A DNA stretch of 64,000 nucleotides, from positions 112,917,546 through 112,981,545 of the forward strand of contig CP136068.1 of NCBI GenBank assembly GCA_032622095.1, given 5' to 3'. Numbering within the stretch: the stretch's first letter is position 1; each line of letters begins with the position of its first letter. The notes under the pieces were generated by a model. That model saw nothing but the letters and a program-made list of their open reading frames with translations. It did not search any database and was not told the origin of the DNA. The position numbers and the translations under genes are program-made. The stretch is from Siphonodentalium dalli (lineage: Eukaryota; Mollusca; Scaphopoda; Gadilida; Siphonodentaliidae). Below, in pieces: positions 45,070 to 56,400 of this stretch.

Positions 45070-45570
45070 ATGAACAGCGACGACTTAGAAAAACGCATCA
45101 AAGCGGCAGTTAGGAAATCACAGGACAGTTTATTGACACAATTTAATGGAATGTTAACCACACAGTTGACCAGCTTTAAAGCTGGAATCGTCGAGAGCCA
45201 ACGAGAAATTTTCCAAATGCAAATTCTTAGTTCGAAAGAAAATGACGTATACATGTGTTCAAACGATCGGGAAACGAAGCACAATTCAAATTCAATGATG
45301 AAGTTCAGGATAAAATTACAGAGGCCAAATAGCATCTCGAATCTGAACAGCAAAACACACCGACAGCCGCGAAATGTTTATCAAAAGGTTTGAATAAAGC
45401 TAGACAGAAAATGGTTAAGCTGTCCGACTCGTCCGAGCTCGGTTGGAGTGTAGTTCAAGAATATCAGAAGCACAGCCTGGCAAGCGGAGATCCGTCACAT
45501 TGGAAATACGACCGATGGAATAAACAGAATACCACTTCATTCAAAGCACAGCTAAGTATTCTTTCTTATT
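45070..45570 (+). pseudogene. retroelement gag/ORF1-like pseudogene (DIRS-like?)
   Basis: An ATG at 45070 opens MNSDDLEKRIKAAVRKSQDS..., with a helical QREIFQMQ segment. After a frame change near 45240, the second frame gives KRSGNEAQFKFNDEVQDKI, a TAG near 45340, KGLNKARQKMVKLSDSSELG and WSVVQEYQKHSLASG (45390-45490). The KLSDSSELGW-VVQEY core followed by a DLAS-like motif is, from memory of the families, typical of ORF1/gag-like proteins beside DIRS-like retroelements of marine invertebrates. The usual downstream zinc knuckle and reverse transcriptase are not visible. It is a non-functional fragment. Confidence 0.45.
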
Positions 45571-45970
45571 ATCCCCATATTGGGGTTAAATTTAATGAGA
45601 GGGATGAGGGAGAAAGTTGTATTAGCGATAAAAGCGCAACAAATTACGAACACGAACTCTGATTATCGTTAGCCAATTACTTTCTGATACTCAAGACAAC
45701 TCAGTTTTGTTCACACAATACGCTACAGTCAATAGTTTTGGGCTAATCTACGAAACGCTCAAAACATGTATTATGTGGGTGATGGAAGAAGACAATTTAA
45801 CTGAATCGATGACTAATTTCACGACGCGTCTCAATGCTTGCTGGTTGAATTGAATTGCTTTATTTCACTCAATCATATAAGTTGTATGAAATACAGAGTG
45901 AACAACGTATATACAGAGCTATGTACACACTTTTAGTATGGCCGTTGCGTTTGGCGGTCGACGTCCGTAA

Positions 45971-46060
45971 GTGTCATTCGTCGTGTTCGTCATCATCATC
46001 ATCATCATCATCCTAAGCGCCGTCATCGTCGTGAGTGTTTCAACATCATCACCATTCAAT
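45971..46060. repeat. CAT/ATC microsatellite with conserved flank
   Basis: ATCATCATC repeats run into AAGCGCCGTCATCGTCGTGA then GTGTTTCAACATCA, which recurs at 53202-53240 almost unchanged. Confidence 0.8.
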
Positions 46061-47560
46061 ATAATCTCACACTCTCACATTTTTTTTCTTTCAATGGAGC
46101 CCATATTCAGAATGATGAATGGTGATGCCACAGTGTCCTGGGCCCACAAACAAGGTACCCTGCCTTGCTCACCGGAAGCTTATACTATGCTAATGATGAA
46201 CAGACAGTCTGCCGTCAGAGCAGTTTTAGCCATTCAAAAATACAAATAGTGTAAATAAAATTGCATAGAATCCTGAATCTCATGAATTGCTTACGCAATG
46301 GTGTACATTTATAAAGCCCAACATTTACAACTTTAAATCCCACAACAGTCGTGGCCAGGTTATCATGTTTATATAATCATCGGAGGTGCCCTAACAATAG
46401 ATATCCACGAGCCTATTATCAACATTTATATTCTATATATAATTCTTAAAATATACAGACATCTTATGTTTAACACATTTAAATACTTATAATTAATACA
46501 ATAAATTATTTTAATTCTCCTTATACTAATGTTGTGAGTGGAAGCCAAAACAACTGCACCTTTAATAAATAAATGAAATTTAAGGACCATCACCCCACCC
46601 CCACAAAAATTTGAACAATTACTTGATTACATAGATCTATATGCATAACTGTGTACAATGGGTGTAATATTATGGTGCTTATGCAGTTATACATGTATGT
46701 GAGTATTATTATTTTCAATGAAGGAACTATAACGAGCAACAACATTATTATATAATTAATATACCTAATCATGTATGCAAACTTTTATGGGCATCACTGG
46801 ATATGGCTAACACTAACCTCAGTACCATATAAATTGACACTTGGAATTCTACACCGAAATATACATACATAAGAATTATAATTAACCTACATGTATATAT
46901 GGCAAGCGATGAATTAAATAATGATGGAACTTGATCGATGACTTCCTTAATTGATTAATCAGCGGTTGTAATTATTGATTGATTGATTGATTCAATGGAG
47001 GCAGTTGTTGATCGGGTTCCAGGCCCTGTGATATGTAATGCCTATGGTATACTTTATGTCTGTCGAAAGCATCTACAGTGGGTCGCATAAAGTACAAATC
47101 ACATCAGCTCGTACCGACATACTCACGGAATCACTAACACTAGACCAGTCCGAAATTGAATGTTGGTGCCATCTCAGAGTCAATATCTGGTCTAAACTAC
47201 ACCATACAGTCAGACACTCAGTCTGCAGTAAGACATCCATCCAGTATCATACATTTAAAACGCACGCACAAAACCTGAGAATAAAATGAAACTCGAATAT
47301 TCCACTCCAGTCACTCTATTGACAAAAACATGGACCAGAAATATCGTGTCCCACCAAAAGGTCTCCTGACCTAAATAATAAATAAGCAACTCACATGCAA
47401 TCCCTCGTTATATTTTGGCATCGTCTACTGAAGGTCGTGGCCGCACACATCGGAGTTATATACGACAATCAGAAACCAAAATAGCTTCAGACACAGCCAT
47501 ATTCATTATGTTCATTACTATATTTAGTATTATGTGTATTTGCATTATAAATGTATCGTA
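46061..47560. other. non-coding stretch with a TTGA microsatellite
   Basis: A short (GATT)n run at 46974-46993 may mark an old LINE tail. Otherwise there is only short unconserved ORFs. Confidence 0.3.
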
Positions 47561-47569
47561 TATGAATTT

Positions 47570-47745
47570 AAAGAGGGACCGCACACTAGGTCGGGCCTTT
47601 TGTTGTGTCATCTCCTTTTGGGCTCGGCGGAATGTGTGGGATTGGATTGGTGCAGGGTGCGCACGTGTGCCCTGTGTGCGGTGCGGGCGGCGTGGTGGTT
47701 GTGGTGAGAATGAATTTGCGACTGGAGTCGTAAGTTGGTTTTCAT
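47570..47745. other. GC-rich block upstream of the CR1/Jockey-like LINE
   Basis: GGGCTCGGCGGAATGTGTGG, GTGCGCACGTGTGCCC and GTGCGGGCGGCGTGGTGG stand out against the AT-rich surroundings. It may be the LINE 5' UTR or internal promoter region (inference). Confidence 0.3.
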
Positions 47746-48014
47746 TGTAATTGCCTTGTTGTTTGCATGACTCATGCGGCACATGGGGGTGCTTTTGCAC
47801 TGGCAAAATATGTACTTATATATGTTTATTTATATATACATGTATCTTGTTTTTTGTTTGTATTTTGAATTTAAGATTGTTTGTCTCACCACTCATGACA
47901 CTCTTCCAACGAACTCATTTGTAGCGGGTGCTGTCACGAATATGGTCTCGTACACAATATACCCTATTGCCTGCCTGTAAACAGCAACGTGCGTTATTTC
48001 CAATTTAATCCGCC

Positions 48015-48860
48015 ATGACATCAAATCTAGTGCAATATATGCAGGCGATAGGGCTTTTCAACTTACGTACCGGTATGTGCAATGGGGATACATTTTCCAA
48101 AACTCGGCGTGGTAATACTTCAAACATTAAATTACCTAAATTCGGACACATGCAAACATTACTTGTTCGTACAGTTCTAATAAGTATGCTTTTGATTATT
48201 TTGAGCCATGACGTGCATAAAAATCCAGGTCCGCGTGAGAAGGAGACATTATCAATTTTCCATTATAACGTCCGAAGTCTAAGACACAATTTGTCGAAAC
48301 TAACTGAGCATATTGATGAATATTACATTGTTTGTTTTACAGAAACACATTTAAATGTTGGTTTTCCAAGCGAAACAATATTGCTTCCTAATTATCAGGG
48401 GCCAATAAGATTGGATAGAAATGAACGAGGAGGTGGCCAAGCAATTTACTTTGCTGACGGTCTCGTATTTAAACATATCCCTCAACTCGACTTTGATGAT
48501 GAAATACTCTGGTTAGAAATTGGTTCAAAACAAAAAATTCTGCTATGTGTGACTTATCGATCTGAGAAGGAATGTATAGACTCATATTGGAAAGACCTGG
48601 AATCCTCTGTTGAAAACGCGCTTTCGATAAATCCTTCCCTGGTTATTGTCGGTGACTTAAATTGTAACCTTTTGAAACAATCAGGACCATTGCAGGATAT
48701 AAAAGAGTAGATGGGCTCTAACGAACGCTATCACCAACCCAACTCGTGTGACTGGAAGCTCCTCGACCTTGATCCACTTAATTTTGATAAGTGATACCCT
48801 ATCATTCGTTAACGCTTCCACTATTGATATGTGTCACTCAGACCATTTTGCGACCACCAT
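48015..48860 (+). pseudogene. LINE endonuclease domain with 2A-like leader
   Basis: The ORF 48015-48710 (231 codons) starts MTSNLVQYMQAIGLFNLRTG, has a hydrophobic stretch (TVLISMLLIILSH) and then DVHKNPGP, the form of 2A-like ribosome-skipping motifs known in CR1/L2-type LINEs. The endonuclease/exonuclease/phosphatase fold follows: FHYNVRSLRHN (Asn), CFTETHLN (catalytic Glu), ERGGGQAIYF, VTYRSEKE and VIVGDLNCNLL (Asp/Asn). After the TAG at 48708 the C-terminal part continues in another frame with TNPTRVTGSSSTLIHLIL and SDHF (His), so the nuclease is split by one frameshift. The enzyme would nick target DNA to prime reverse transcription. Confidence 0.85.
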
Positions 48861-49370
48861 AGAACTACTTGCACCCAAATCGTAGATCAGAGACTTGCAT
48901 TCGTCCGGTATGGAATTATACCAAAGGTGATTACTTAAGTGTGAATGCAGAGATCCATGCAATAAATTGGACAGATGTTTTATCTGAAAGAGGCACACAC
49001 ATCAATGTTAATACAATGGTAACAATTTTCACAGACATGTTCCTTAATATTGCAAAAAAGCATATACCATTTCAAACAATTACAATTAGGACAAATGATA
49101 AGCCATGAGAAAGAAAGCTCTAAAATCAAATACACAAATGCACTGGGACAAGTATAAACAAATTCGAATTAAGATAAACAACATGAACAAATTTGCAAAA
49201 GAGAAATATATGTTAAATCTGGATGAAAATTTGAAACTCAACACAGGTCCAAAGCAATTCTGGCATGTCGTGAAACATCTGCTTAACAATTTTTCTAATA
49301 AGAGTAAAATCCCAACTCTAGAGTTTGATAATTCAATTTATTATGATTCTGATGAAGAAAGGCTGAACTG

Positions 49371-50404
49371 TTGAACAAAATGTTTATAATGAATAGCACC
49401 ATAGACAATTCGGAATCTGACATTCCCAATTTCGCAAATAGAACATCATCAAATATAAGCTCGATAGAAACATCCGAAGATGAAATTTCAACTATTTTCA
49501 AATTCTTATCCACAAATAAAGCCAATGGTTCGGATGGTATCAGTAACAAATTGTTAAAGGAAAATCACAGCTCAGTATGCAAACCACTCAAAATAATTTT
49601 TAATAAATCGCTTAAGAGCTGTTGTTTTCCGGACACATGGAAATGTGCTGATGTCATACCATTGTTCAAAAAAGGAAAATAACAAGTTCCCAATAATTAC
49701 AGACCGATTTCACTTCTCAGTTGTGTTGGGAAAGTTCTCGAAGAGTCGTTCACAATAATTTGTTTACACATTTAAAATCCAGAGATCTCTTATATTCGCA
49801 CCAGTCTGGGTTTATCCCCGGTCACGGAACGGAACTACGACTGATATAAATTATTCATAATATAGTAGAAGGGCTTGATAAAGGTGATACGACATGTGCA
49901 GTATTCTGTGATATTTCCAAAGCCTTTGACAAAGTGTGGCATCGTGGTCCTATACATAAGCTCGATAAGTATGGTATTGAAGGAGATATTCTTAAATGGT
50001 CTGTGAACTGCCTTGACAATCGCAAACAACGAGTACGAATTAACTCCAGTTTTTCCAAATACGCACCTATACCAGCAGGAGTCCCTCAAGGATCCGTAAT
50101 CGGGCCTCTTATGTTTCTCATATATATAAATGACATTGCGGACAATTTAGAGTCCCGAGCTAGACTATTTGCCGACGATACATGCCTCATGAATGCAATC
50201 TCTGATCTATACACTTTAGAATCGTCGATAAATAATGACATGCGGAAAATCAGTGAATGGGCTGAACAGTGGATAGTCAAATTCAATAGTGCCAAAACGA
50301 AAGTACTGCTGTTTACAAGTATAGAAAATATTACAAAACCAGATATATTTTTCAATGGGGCTACTCTTAATAATTCGTACAGTCACACACACCTGGGTAT
50401 TTAA
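49371..50404 (+). pseudogene. LINE reverse transcriptase domain, frameshifted
   Basis: 49371-49682 carries FLSTNKANGSDGISNKLLKE and CFPDTWKCADVIPLFKKGK. After TAA, NNYRPISLLSCVGKVLEE follows. 49934-50404 (frame also open upstream from about 49870) gives EGLDKGDTTCAVFCDISKAF, DKVWHRG, GVPQGSVIGPLMFLIYINDI and LFADDTCL, the catalytic box as FADD. The two ends are in different frames with stops around 49740-49860. The FADD form and the KANGSDGIS and YRPISLLS motifs fit CR1/Jockey-group enzymes, which copy the element RNA at the nicked target. Confidence 0.9.
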
Positions 50405-51913
50405 ATTTCAGAAGAATTATCATGGAATATTTATATCGAAAATATATGTACTAAAGTCTATGCAAGACTTTCCCAAAATGAGAAAACTGAAATATCTTCT
50501 CAACCGTCAGACTCTCGAAATATTATATTTATCTCACGTCCGCCCATTAATGGAGTATTCTAGTTACTTGCGCCAGTCGATGCTGGACGCAAGTAATGTT
50601 TTCGGCTCGGATGTCTGTTTATCCTTCCTTCCTTCCTTCCGTGAATATGTTACGTCATACCGGAAGTACATACTGTAAAAAATGAACACGCGCTAATATG
50701 AAATGGTTGAATCAATTGTAATTTAAATCCACAAATATACTTAATTTGCATTGTTATCTGGTTTTATTTTGGTAATAAATCGTTCATAAATGAACAATAT
50801 TGAAAAATTTCAAAAAGTTCAAAAAGTTCAAATTTTTTTAAAACTTCAAAAACATTTATAGGCGCCAAATTACCATCCAAGACGTATACCCTTATAAACT
50901 GCGGGTCAGTCATAGTAACGCGCACGTCAACGCGTTTGAAGTTTTTGAAGTTTTCAATGCGAATGTCACTTTAACATTATCCCACAGTGAGTGCCTAGTG
51001 TTACTTTAACATTCATCCATAGTGAGTGCCTTGTGTCACTTTAACAATCATCCCCCGTGAGAGCCTATTGTCCCTTTAATATTCAAATACTGAGTGCATT
51101 TTGTCCCTTTAATATTCAGGGCGGAAGCTAATAATACACCATGCATAGGAGTGGCCTAAATCTGATAGTTGGTTAACAGGTAAAAAACACTACCAATATG
51201 TCTCACCTGTAATTAGATCAGATAGAGTTATCGTTCCTAATATGCAGCCAACTGGGGTCCATATCATCATAACAGGGATATTATGTCCGTACACACAACT
51301 ATTTCAGCGATGGATGAACAGAGATTTGATATCTAGATTTTTTATCTAGATCTCTCAAACGAGGGGCCAGCACCCGTGGTTCAAACTGTTGTTGGCAAGA
51401 CACCACACAACATGCCAAATGTGTGATGGGCGCAAGTATATGCAGCTCCAGTGAGTGCATTCTAGTTGTGTGTGGTTTGGAGCACCTGACTATCTATTAA
51501 AAAGACTAGATGATATACAGATCGAAGCTGCGCGTATAGTTACAGGATGTAGAAAATCAGTCCCTCATGATCGGTTGCTCACTGAACTCGGATGGGAGAA
51601 GCTGGAAAGTAGGCGGTATGTTAAACGAATGAGTATATTTTTCAACATTGCAAACGGTAAAGCCCCCGCCTACTTAAATCAGCTTCTTCCATCAAAATAT
51701 AAGGATAAATGTGATTACGAACTGAGAAATGCATCGAATTTAAATCGTCCCATTTCTAATAGCAAAATAACAAATAAAACTTCCTTCCCTACATGCGTCA
51801 TGGATTGGAACAAATTGGATGAAAAAAAAGTAAGAAACATTCCACTCGATAGGTTCAAAAAAGCACTAGTAACTAAGCCATTAAAACCACCAACATATTT
51901 TTCATATGGATAA
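50405..51913 (+). pseudogene. LINE post-RT domain, split by an insertion
   Basis: 50405-50556 reads (two frames) ISEELSWNIYIENICTKVYA and KLKYLLNRQTLEILYLSHVR up to MEYSS. It resumes after the insertion at 51459 with SSCVWFGAPDYLLKRLDDIQ, EAARIVTGCRKSVPHDRLLT and ends PPTYFSYG at 51913. This is the thumb and C-terminal region usual in this LINE group. In relatives the protein continues after an FxYG motif, and that continuation is found at 52556. Confidence 0.8.
50566..51458. mobile_element. 893-bp insertion with 9-bp target duplication ATTCTAGTT
   Basis: ATTCTAGTT occurs at 50557-50565 and 51459-51467; removing one copy plus the insert rejoins the LINE reading frame (MEYSS to CVWFG). The insert starts ACTTGCGCCAGTCGATGCTG (a small hairpin) and ends GGGCGCAAGTATATGCAGCT CC AGTGAGTGC. 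Inside are TTCAAAAAGTTCAAAAAGTT repeats and four or five ~40-bp units (CACTTTAACATT...CAGTGAGTGCCT, 50968-51120). No ORF. The superfamily is not determined; 8-9 bp duplications fit hAT, Mutator or Merlin types. Confidence 0.7.
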
Positions 51914-52213
51914 TGTTTTATTCTCTGATCAAATATAGATATTGAGAAGTACAAGGAGAAAATATATACACAAGAATGAGAATATAACAGCATATGTATA
52001 ATATATACAAGAACTTCTTGGTGTAAATATAATCAACGCCTTCCTAATGTATTAATAGCATTATCATCGTCATCACCACCATCATCACCATCATCATCAT
52101 CATCATCATCATATTCAGCACCATCATCGTTATCATTATCATCATATTCATCATATCGCAGCAAATCTCTGAGACTATTATTACAACAACATCAACAACA
52201 AAAACACGACGAG
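51914..52213. repeat. 3' part of an inverted LINE fragment with CAT microsatellite
   Basis: (CATCAC/CATCAT)n at about 52071-52160 is, on the minus strand, the GAT-rich tail downstream of the LINE C-terminus at 52214-52537. It belongs to the insertion that separates 51913 from 52556. Confidence 0.5.
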
Positions 52214-52537
52214 TTATTCATATGTGTTTAACTTAATCAGTCGGATGAAGGAGCATAATCTACGCAGACTAGCCATATCTTCCAAATTCAGCAGCTCGTC
52301 TAAAATGTCAATAGTTGCATGATCTATGCTGGTAAATTTGCTAGGCAAGATACGATTTCTTTCTTCGCTGAAACATATACATTCTAGTAGATAATGCAGT
52401 TCGTCTCCGAGCTGTCGTTTATTACATAATGGACATAGTCTATTTAGTAAGTTTGTATCGTTCCATCGACCTTTCTCTATTGGCAAGTGATGTTCATTCT
52501 GTATAAAACGTTTTCCACTATTTTTTGAATGCCACAT
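52214..52537 (-). pseudogene. C-terminal fragment of a second LINE, inverted
   Basis: 107 codons, MWHSKNSGKRFIQNEHHLPI, EKGRWNDTNLLNRLCPLCNK, GDELHYLLECICFSEERNRI. The CX2C...H..C pattern (RLCPLCNKRQLGDELHYLLEC) is the C-terminal zinc-binding motif of many Jockey-like LINE ORF2 proteins. It is 5'-truncated, the usual result of incomplete reverse transcription. Confidence 0.75.
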
Positions 52538-52555
52538 ACACTTTGAAGAAAGAAT

Positions 52556-53045
52556 TTAACTTCGTAATAATCTTCTGCGTTTTAATATACATTCAGTTAA
52601 AACATTACTATTTGGGGACCCGAACTTAATACAATTAGAAAATGAAAATATCTTTAAAGATGTGCATAATTACTTACGAGATACAACGCAAGAGGAAAAT
52701 CCGACAAAGTTCTATTAAGACGCTCGCATCAAGATACAAATTGTAAAATGCACAATGAGGTACATTATTCACATTTAAAACAGCTACTCGATAATCTTAT
52801 GAAATTATGTAGAATTGTAGTGGGGTGGTGAGACTATACAGACTATACTTCTAATAATATACAATGATATATGTATACACTTGTAAATATGTTATACCTA
52901 TTGTGTTGACAACCCAAATTATTATATATCAGTGTTATAACGGCAATTGGGAGATGGGGTTATGCATAAGTGGATCGCACTTGTCCTCCAAACCCAATGC
53001 CAATCTGTATTGTAATATACTTATTGGTAATAAATATGTTTAAAC
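52556..53045 (+). pseudogene. end of the CR1/Jockey-type LINE ORF2 and 3' UTR
   Basis: 52556-52717 reads FNIHSVKTLLFGDPNLIQLE and NIFKDVHNYLRDTTQEENPT to TAA, the LLFGDxxL...IFxxVHxF ending typical of this LINE group, in the same orientation as 51459-51913. The 3' UTR follows, with TTATATATCAGTG and the terminal TAATAAATATGTTTAAACC. Confidence 0.65.
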
Positions 53046-53345
53046 CATCATCATCTTCATCGTCATATTCATCATCCTCACCATCGTCGTCGTCATCATC
53101 TTCATAATCGTCGTCGTCGTCTTCGACGTAATCATCATCGTCATCCTCATTGCCATTGTCGTCGCCGACGTCGTCATCACCACCATCATCATTATCATCA
53201 TAAGCGCCGTCATCGTCGTGAGTGTTTCAATATCAGCATGTATATAGTCATTATCTTTGTCATCAACATAATAATAACCATCATCGTCCTCGTCGTCGCC
53301 ATCTTCATCGTCGTTACCATTATCATCGTCATCGTCAACGACGTG
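53046..53345. repeat. CAT/CGT trinucleotide-rich microsatellite
   Basis: Imperfect ATC, GTC and CGT repeats over 300 bp, including the AAGCGCCGTCATCGTCGTGA block also found at 46013. Confidence 0.9.
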
Positions 53346-54557
53346 AACAACGTGACGTCATGGTTGTCCACTCTGGCGACATGATAGAGTAACAGTCGGC
53401 CAAACGAAGAACATCAGATTTGCCTTTTTGTGTTAACTTAATATATTATTATGTGTTCTAAAAAATTAACAGGAAATCCGAAATGTGGTGTCATCTAAAT
53501 AATGTAAAAAATTAGTTGGTGCCAAAAATCAAAATAATTTTATTGCACGTCCTGTTAGCGGCGGCAACATCCGGATTCTCAAATGGGATAGTTCGGTCTC
53601 AAGAAAAATGGTGTGACAATGGGTCTATGAAATCATTTGTGAAATCCAATTGAAAATATTACCGAAATGAGTGAAAGAAAGATTCCAACCTCTTTCAACT
53701 GTCGCCCCGTCGCTGATGAATACAACTGTTTATCTACAGGCACATCGTCTCCATAACAGCAAGTATCTCGTCTGCACACAAAGCGAATCCAAATAACAAT
53801 TGTTCTATATCATCGAATTTAGAAAAGTCATATTCCGAATTGCCTTCAGCGTGGTACAATGAAGGGCATACCTTGTTAGTGTATTCCGGTTATGGTAAAA
53901 CCAAAGAGCACTTGTCTAATACGTTTTATTGCAGTTGGCCTTACCACACATTGCCAGTCGGTGTGCCGAATTATACGGTGATTACAAAACCGTTTACCGA
54001 TATGGGTATATGCACTTATAGTATGTATAAATATTACATTGATGTAAAATCAGCAGCCACGTAGAACTTTTATGATTTGAATGCTTTGAGTAGAATTACG
54101 GCCAAAATAAATATTTAAAAAACATATTGGCATGTTATAGTTTATATAGACCCTGAGAATTCATTTGGAAATTTTGAACATTCAATATAAAAATGACTAA
54201 TGAATATAGGGCTGATATTGGAGCCGGTATCGAGCGACCTTAATTGTTGTATCGGTGTCGAGATTTGACACGCCTTTGCATGCCTGGCTAAGCTGATTGC
54301 TGTTCACCTCAGAAATAATTCGTGCGCGAAGCCTTGTTGATTGGTGAACCATCCAATGTTAATATTCATTTTCGGAACAGCGCGTCCACTGAACGGACTC
54401 AATTTATACCCGCGTAACCTACACATACCCGTTGCAAATAGCAAATTCGCTATTAAAAACAACTAAGGCCAATATAAAAAAAATGCTAGAGTTACATCCT
54501 CTCCCGACCATGATTTCTTTTTATTTGCATATTTGTTATGCTATTTTTTCTCATGAT
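53346..54557. other. non-coding or unresolved stretch with one small ORF
   Basis: An ORF at 53840-54064 (74 codons, SGYGKTKEHLSNTFYCSWPY... VKSAAT) has protein-like composition with two Cys, but no recognised domain, signal or splice borders, so it is only noted. Confidence 0.25.
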
Positions 54558-54561
54558 TTAA

Positions 54562-54820
54562 CCCTTTCATGACGGGAGCTGCGCTGGCGCAGCATTAAAT
54601 ACCATGTGTCAGTGAATTATCTTATATACATGTAAGCGGGTCTCCCACAGGGAGCATCGCATATATAAGAAAATGAACTGGCGTACAAGATAAAGGTAAA
54701 TATTGTTAGGCCAATGCATTCTATTATATATGCGAGGCGCCCTAAATAACTCACATTAAAGATAATGCACTGGCACATGGTTTTCGCAAAAAAGTCAGGA
54801 AGCTCCAGTCATGGAAGGAT
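54562..54820. mobile_element. TTAA element (CCCTTTCATGACGG family), short copy
   Basis: Begins TTAA-CCCTTTCATGACGGGAGC and ends GCTCCAGTCATGGAAGG. Internal blocks TTAGGCCAATGCATTCT and AATGCACTGGCAC are palindrome arms shared with the other TTAA MITEs. The right TTAA is not preserved (GGATCATC). Confidence 0.6.
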
Positions 54821-54884
54821 CATCAAATTACATTTCAATTATCCATTAATAAGTCTATTTTGATCTTATTGGACAATCTAAATC

Positions 54885-55640
54885 ACCTTGTAATAATATA
54901 TAAGCAGTTTTCCCGGCCATAGGTAACAGACAAACAAACAGACAGAAGTCCCAAAATATATATTAGATAATTTGTGGGTACCCGTTTCAAGGTGAAGGTC
55001 ACATCGGGCGGAAAAACAAACCCGATGAAAATCTCCCCCATTCATAGGAACCCCTAAGTACGATTCACAAGACACGCTCATGTCTGGACACATACAAAAC
55101 ACGCTCATGTCTGGACACATACATGATCTTTATCAACGACACTGCGGATACGAACGCTCTTTAACTATCACGCGATTAACCCATGAATTCCCATTGCGGT
55201 GGCGAGTGAATGAAGAAGGAGTGCTCTGACGTTCTCCAAAACGGCGATAAACACTTCCCGTAGTAGTTTAACCTTAGATTGGAAGTTTGAACTCAATCGG
55301 TCCAGCCGTTTTCCCGGCCATAGCTAACATACAAACAGACAAACAAACAGAAGTCCCAAAATATATATTAGACTAGAGGTGACCCGACTTCGTCCAGGCT
55401 TTGACCTTGAATTGACCATTTTGAAGGTCAAGGTCAGGTCGGAGTCACGATTTGACCCGTCCAAAACACTCCCCGGACAAAATTACCAGTAGGTATCAAA
55501 TTTCGTCGAAATCTGTCCAGCAGTTTTCCCGGCCATGGCTAACAGACAAACAAACAGACAGAAGTCCCAAAATATATATTAGATCATTTGTGGGTACCCG
55601 TTTCAAGGTGAAGGTCACCTCGGGCGGAAAAAACTGACCC
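54885..55640 (-). repeat. inverted relative of the 37245-37980 repeat
   Basis: Blocks GTTTTCCCGGCCATAG, AACAGACAAACAAACAGACA and AAGTCCCAAAATATATATTAGA occur three times (54905, 55305, 55525). CTTTGACCTTGAATTGACCA and TCAAGGTCAGGTCGGAGTCA (55398-55450) are the reverse complement of the 37740-37970 blocks. Another truncated end is at 56330-56400. Confidence 0.75.
55126..55375. repeat. direct duplicate, copy 1
   Basis: CTTTATCAACGACACTGCGG to GCTCTGACGTTCTCC and the following GTTTTCCCGGCCATAGCTAA recur at 56158-56400. Confidence 0.85.
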
Positions 55641-56157
55641 GATGAAAATCTCCCCCATTCACCCTTATGATGCCATACAGATAAAGCCTCTCGGTTGATG
55701 AGTCAAGAGGAACGATTTAGTGCAAGTACATTATTTACGCGATGCGTCGAAAACGGAAACATAAGACGATCGATGGAATCAACTAATAAGTATTGTTCCC
55801 GGGCAATACAAAATATCTTATGACTTGCAATAAATCTCTCCGCATAGTCCATACCCTGGGGCATAACTGGGAAGTGAATACATAATTTTAGAAGGCCTCA
55901 CAAGGGATGAATTGACGCCGAATCGAGTGCGTGATTTCGAGCGGAAATAATAACATATCTCGAACCCGGTGGTCGTATAATTCGATTTTTCATGGGGAAA
56001 ATGGACAGACTCCACGCTTTAATTGTATTAGGCAATTATCGAAGAGACATTAACTCATTTATTAACAATTTTGCCAGCCTTGGGAAGATTCGTAGAAGCG
56101 AGTTATATGCAATGGAAATGCATGCATATTTCCAATGTAACGGTTTGACACATACAC

Positions 56158-56400
56158 GCTCTTTATCAACGACACTGCGGATACGAACGCTCTTTAACTA
56201 TCACGCGATTAACCCATGAACTACCAATTGCGGTGGCGGGGGATTGGAGAATGAGTGCTCTGACGTTCTCAGAAGCGGTGCGATGACATTCCATCTGTAT
56301 TTTACCCTATAGCAAGTTTGGGCTAAATCCGTCCGGCAGTTTTCCCGGCCATAGCTAACAGACAGACAGTAAAACAGAAGTCCCAAACTATCTATTAGAT
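56158..56400. repeat. direct duplicate, copy 2
   Basis: The same ordered blocks as 55126-55375, about 1.03 kb downstream, including AACGCTCTTTAACTATCACG and GAGTGCTCTGACGTTCTC. Confidence 0.85.

Larger units (their letters stand above)
48015..53045 (+). mobile_element. CR1/Jockey-type LINE, nearly full-length but decayed
   Basis: The parts lie in the expected order on one strand: an N-terminal segment with a 2A-like motif, AP-like endonuclease, linker, reverse transcriptase, C-terminal domain and 3' UTR. Reading frames break near 48710, 48880, 49105, 49370, 49682, 49760 and 50404. An 893-bp element (50566-51458) and a second LINE fragment (51914-52555, minus) interrupt it. The 3' end is near 53045 (GGTAATAAATATGTTTAAAC) just before an ATC microsatellite. 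The element is immobile but gives the best-preserved protein homology of the window. Confidence 0.85.
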
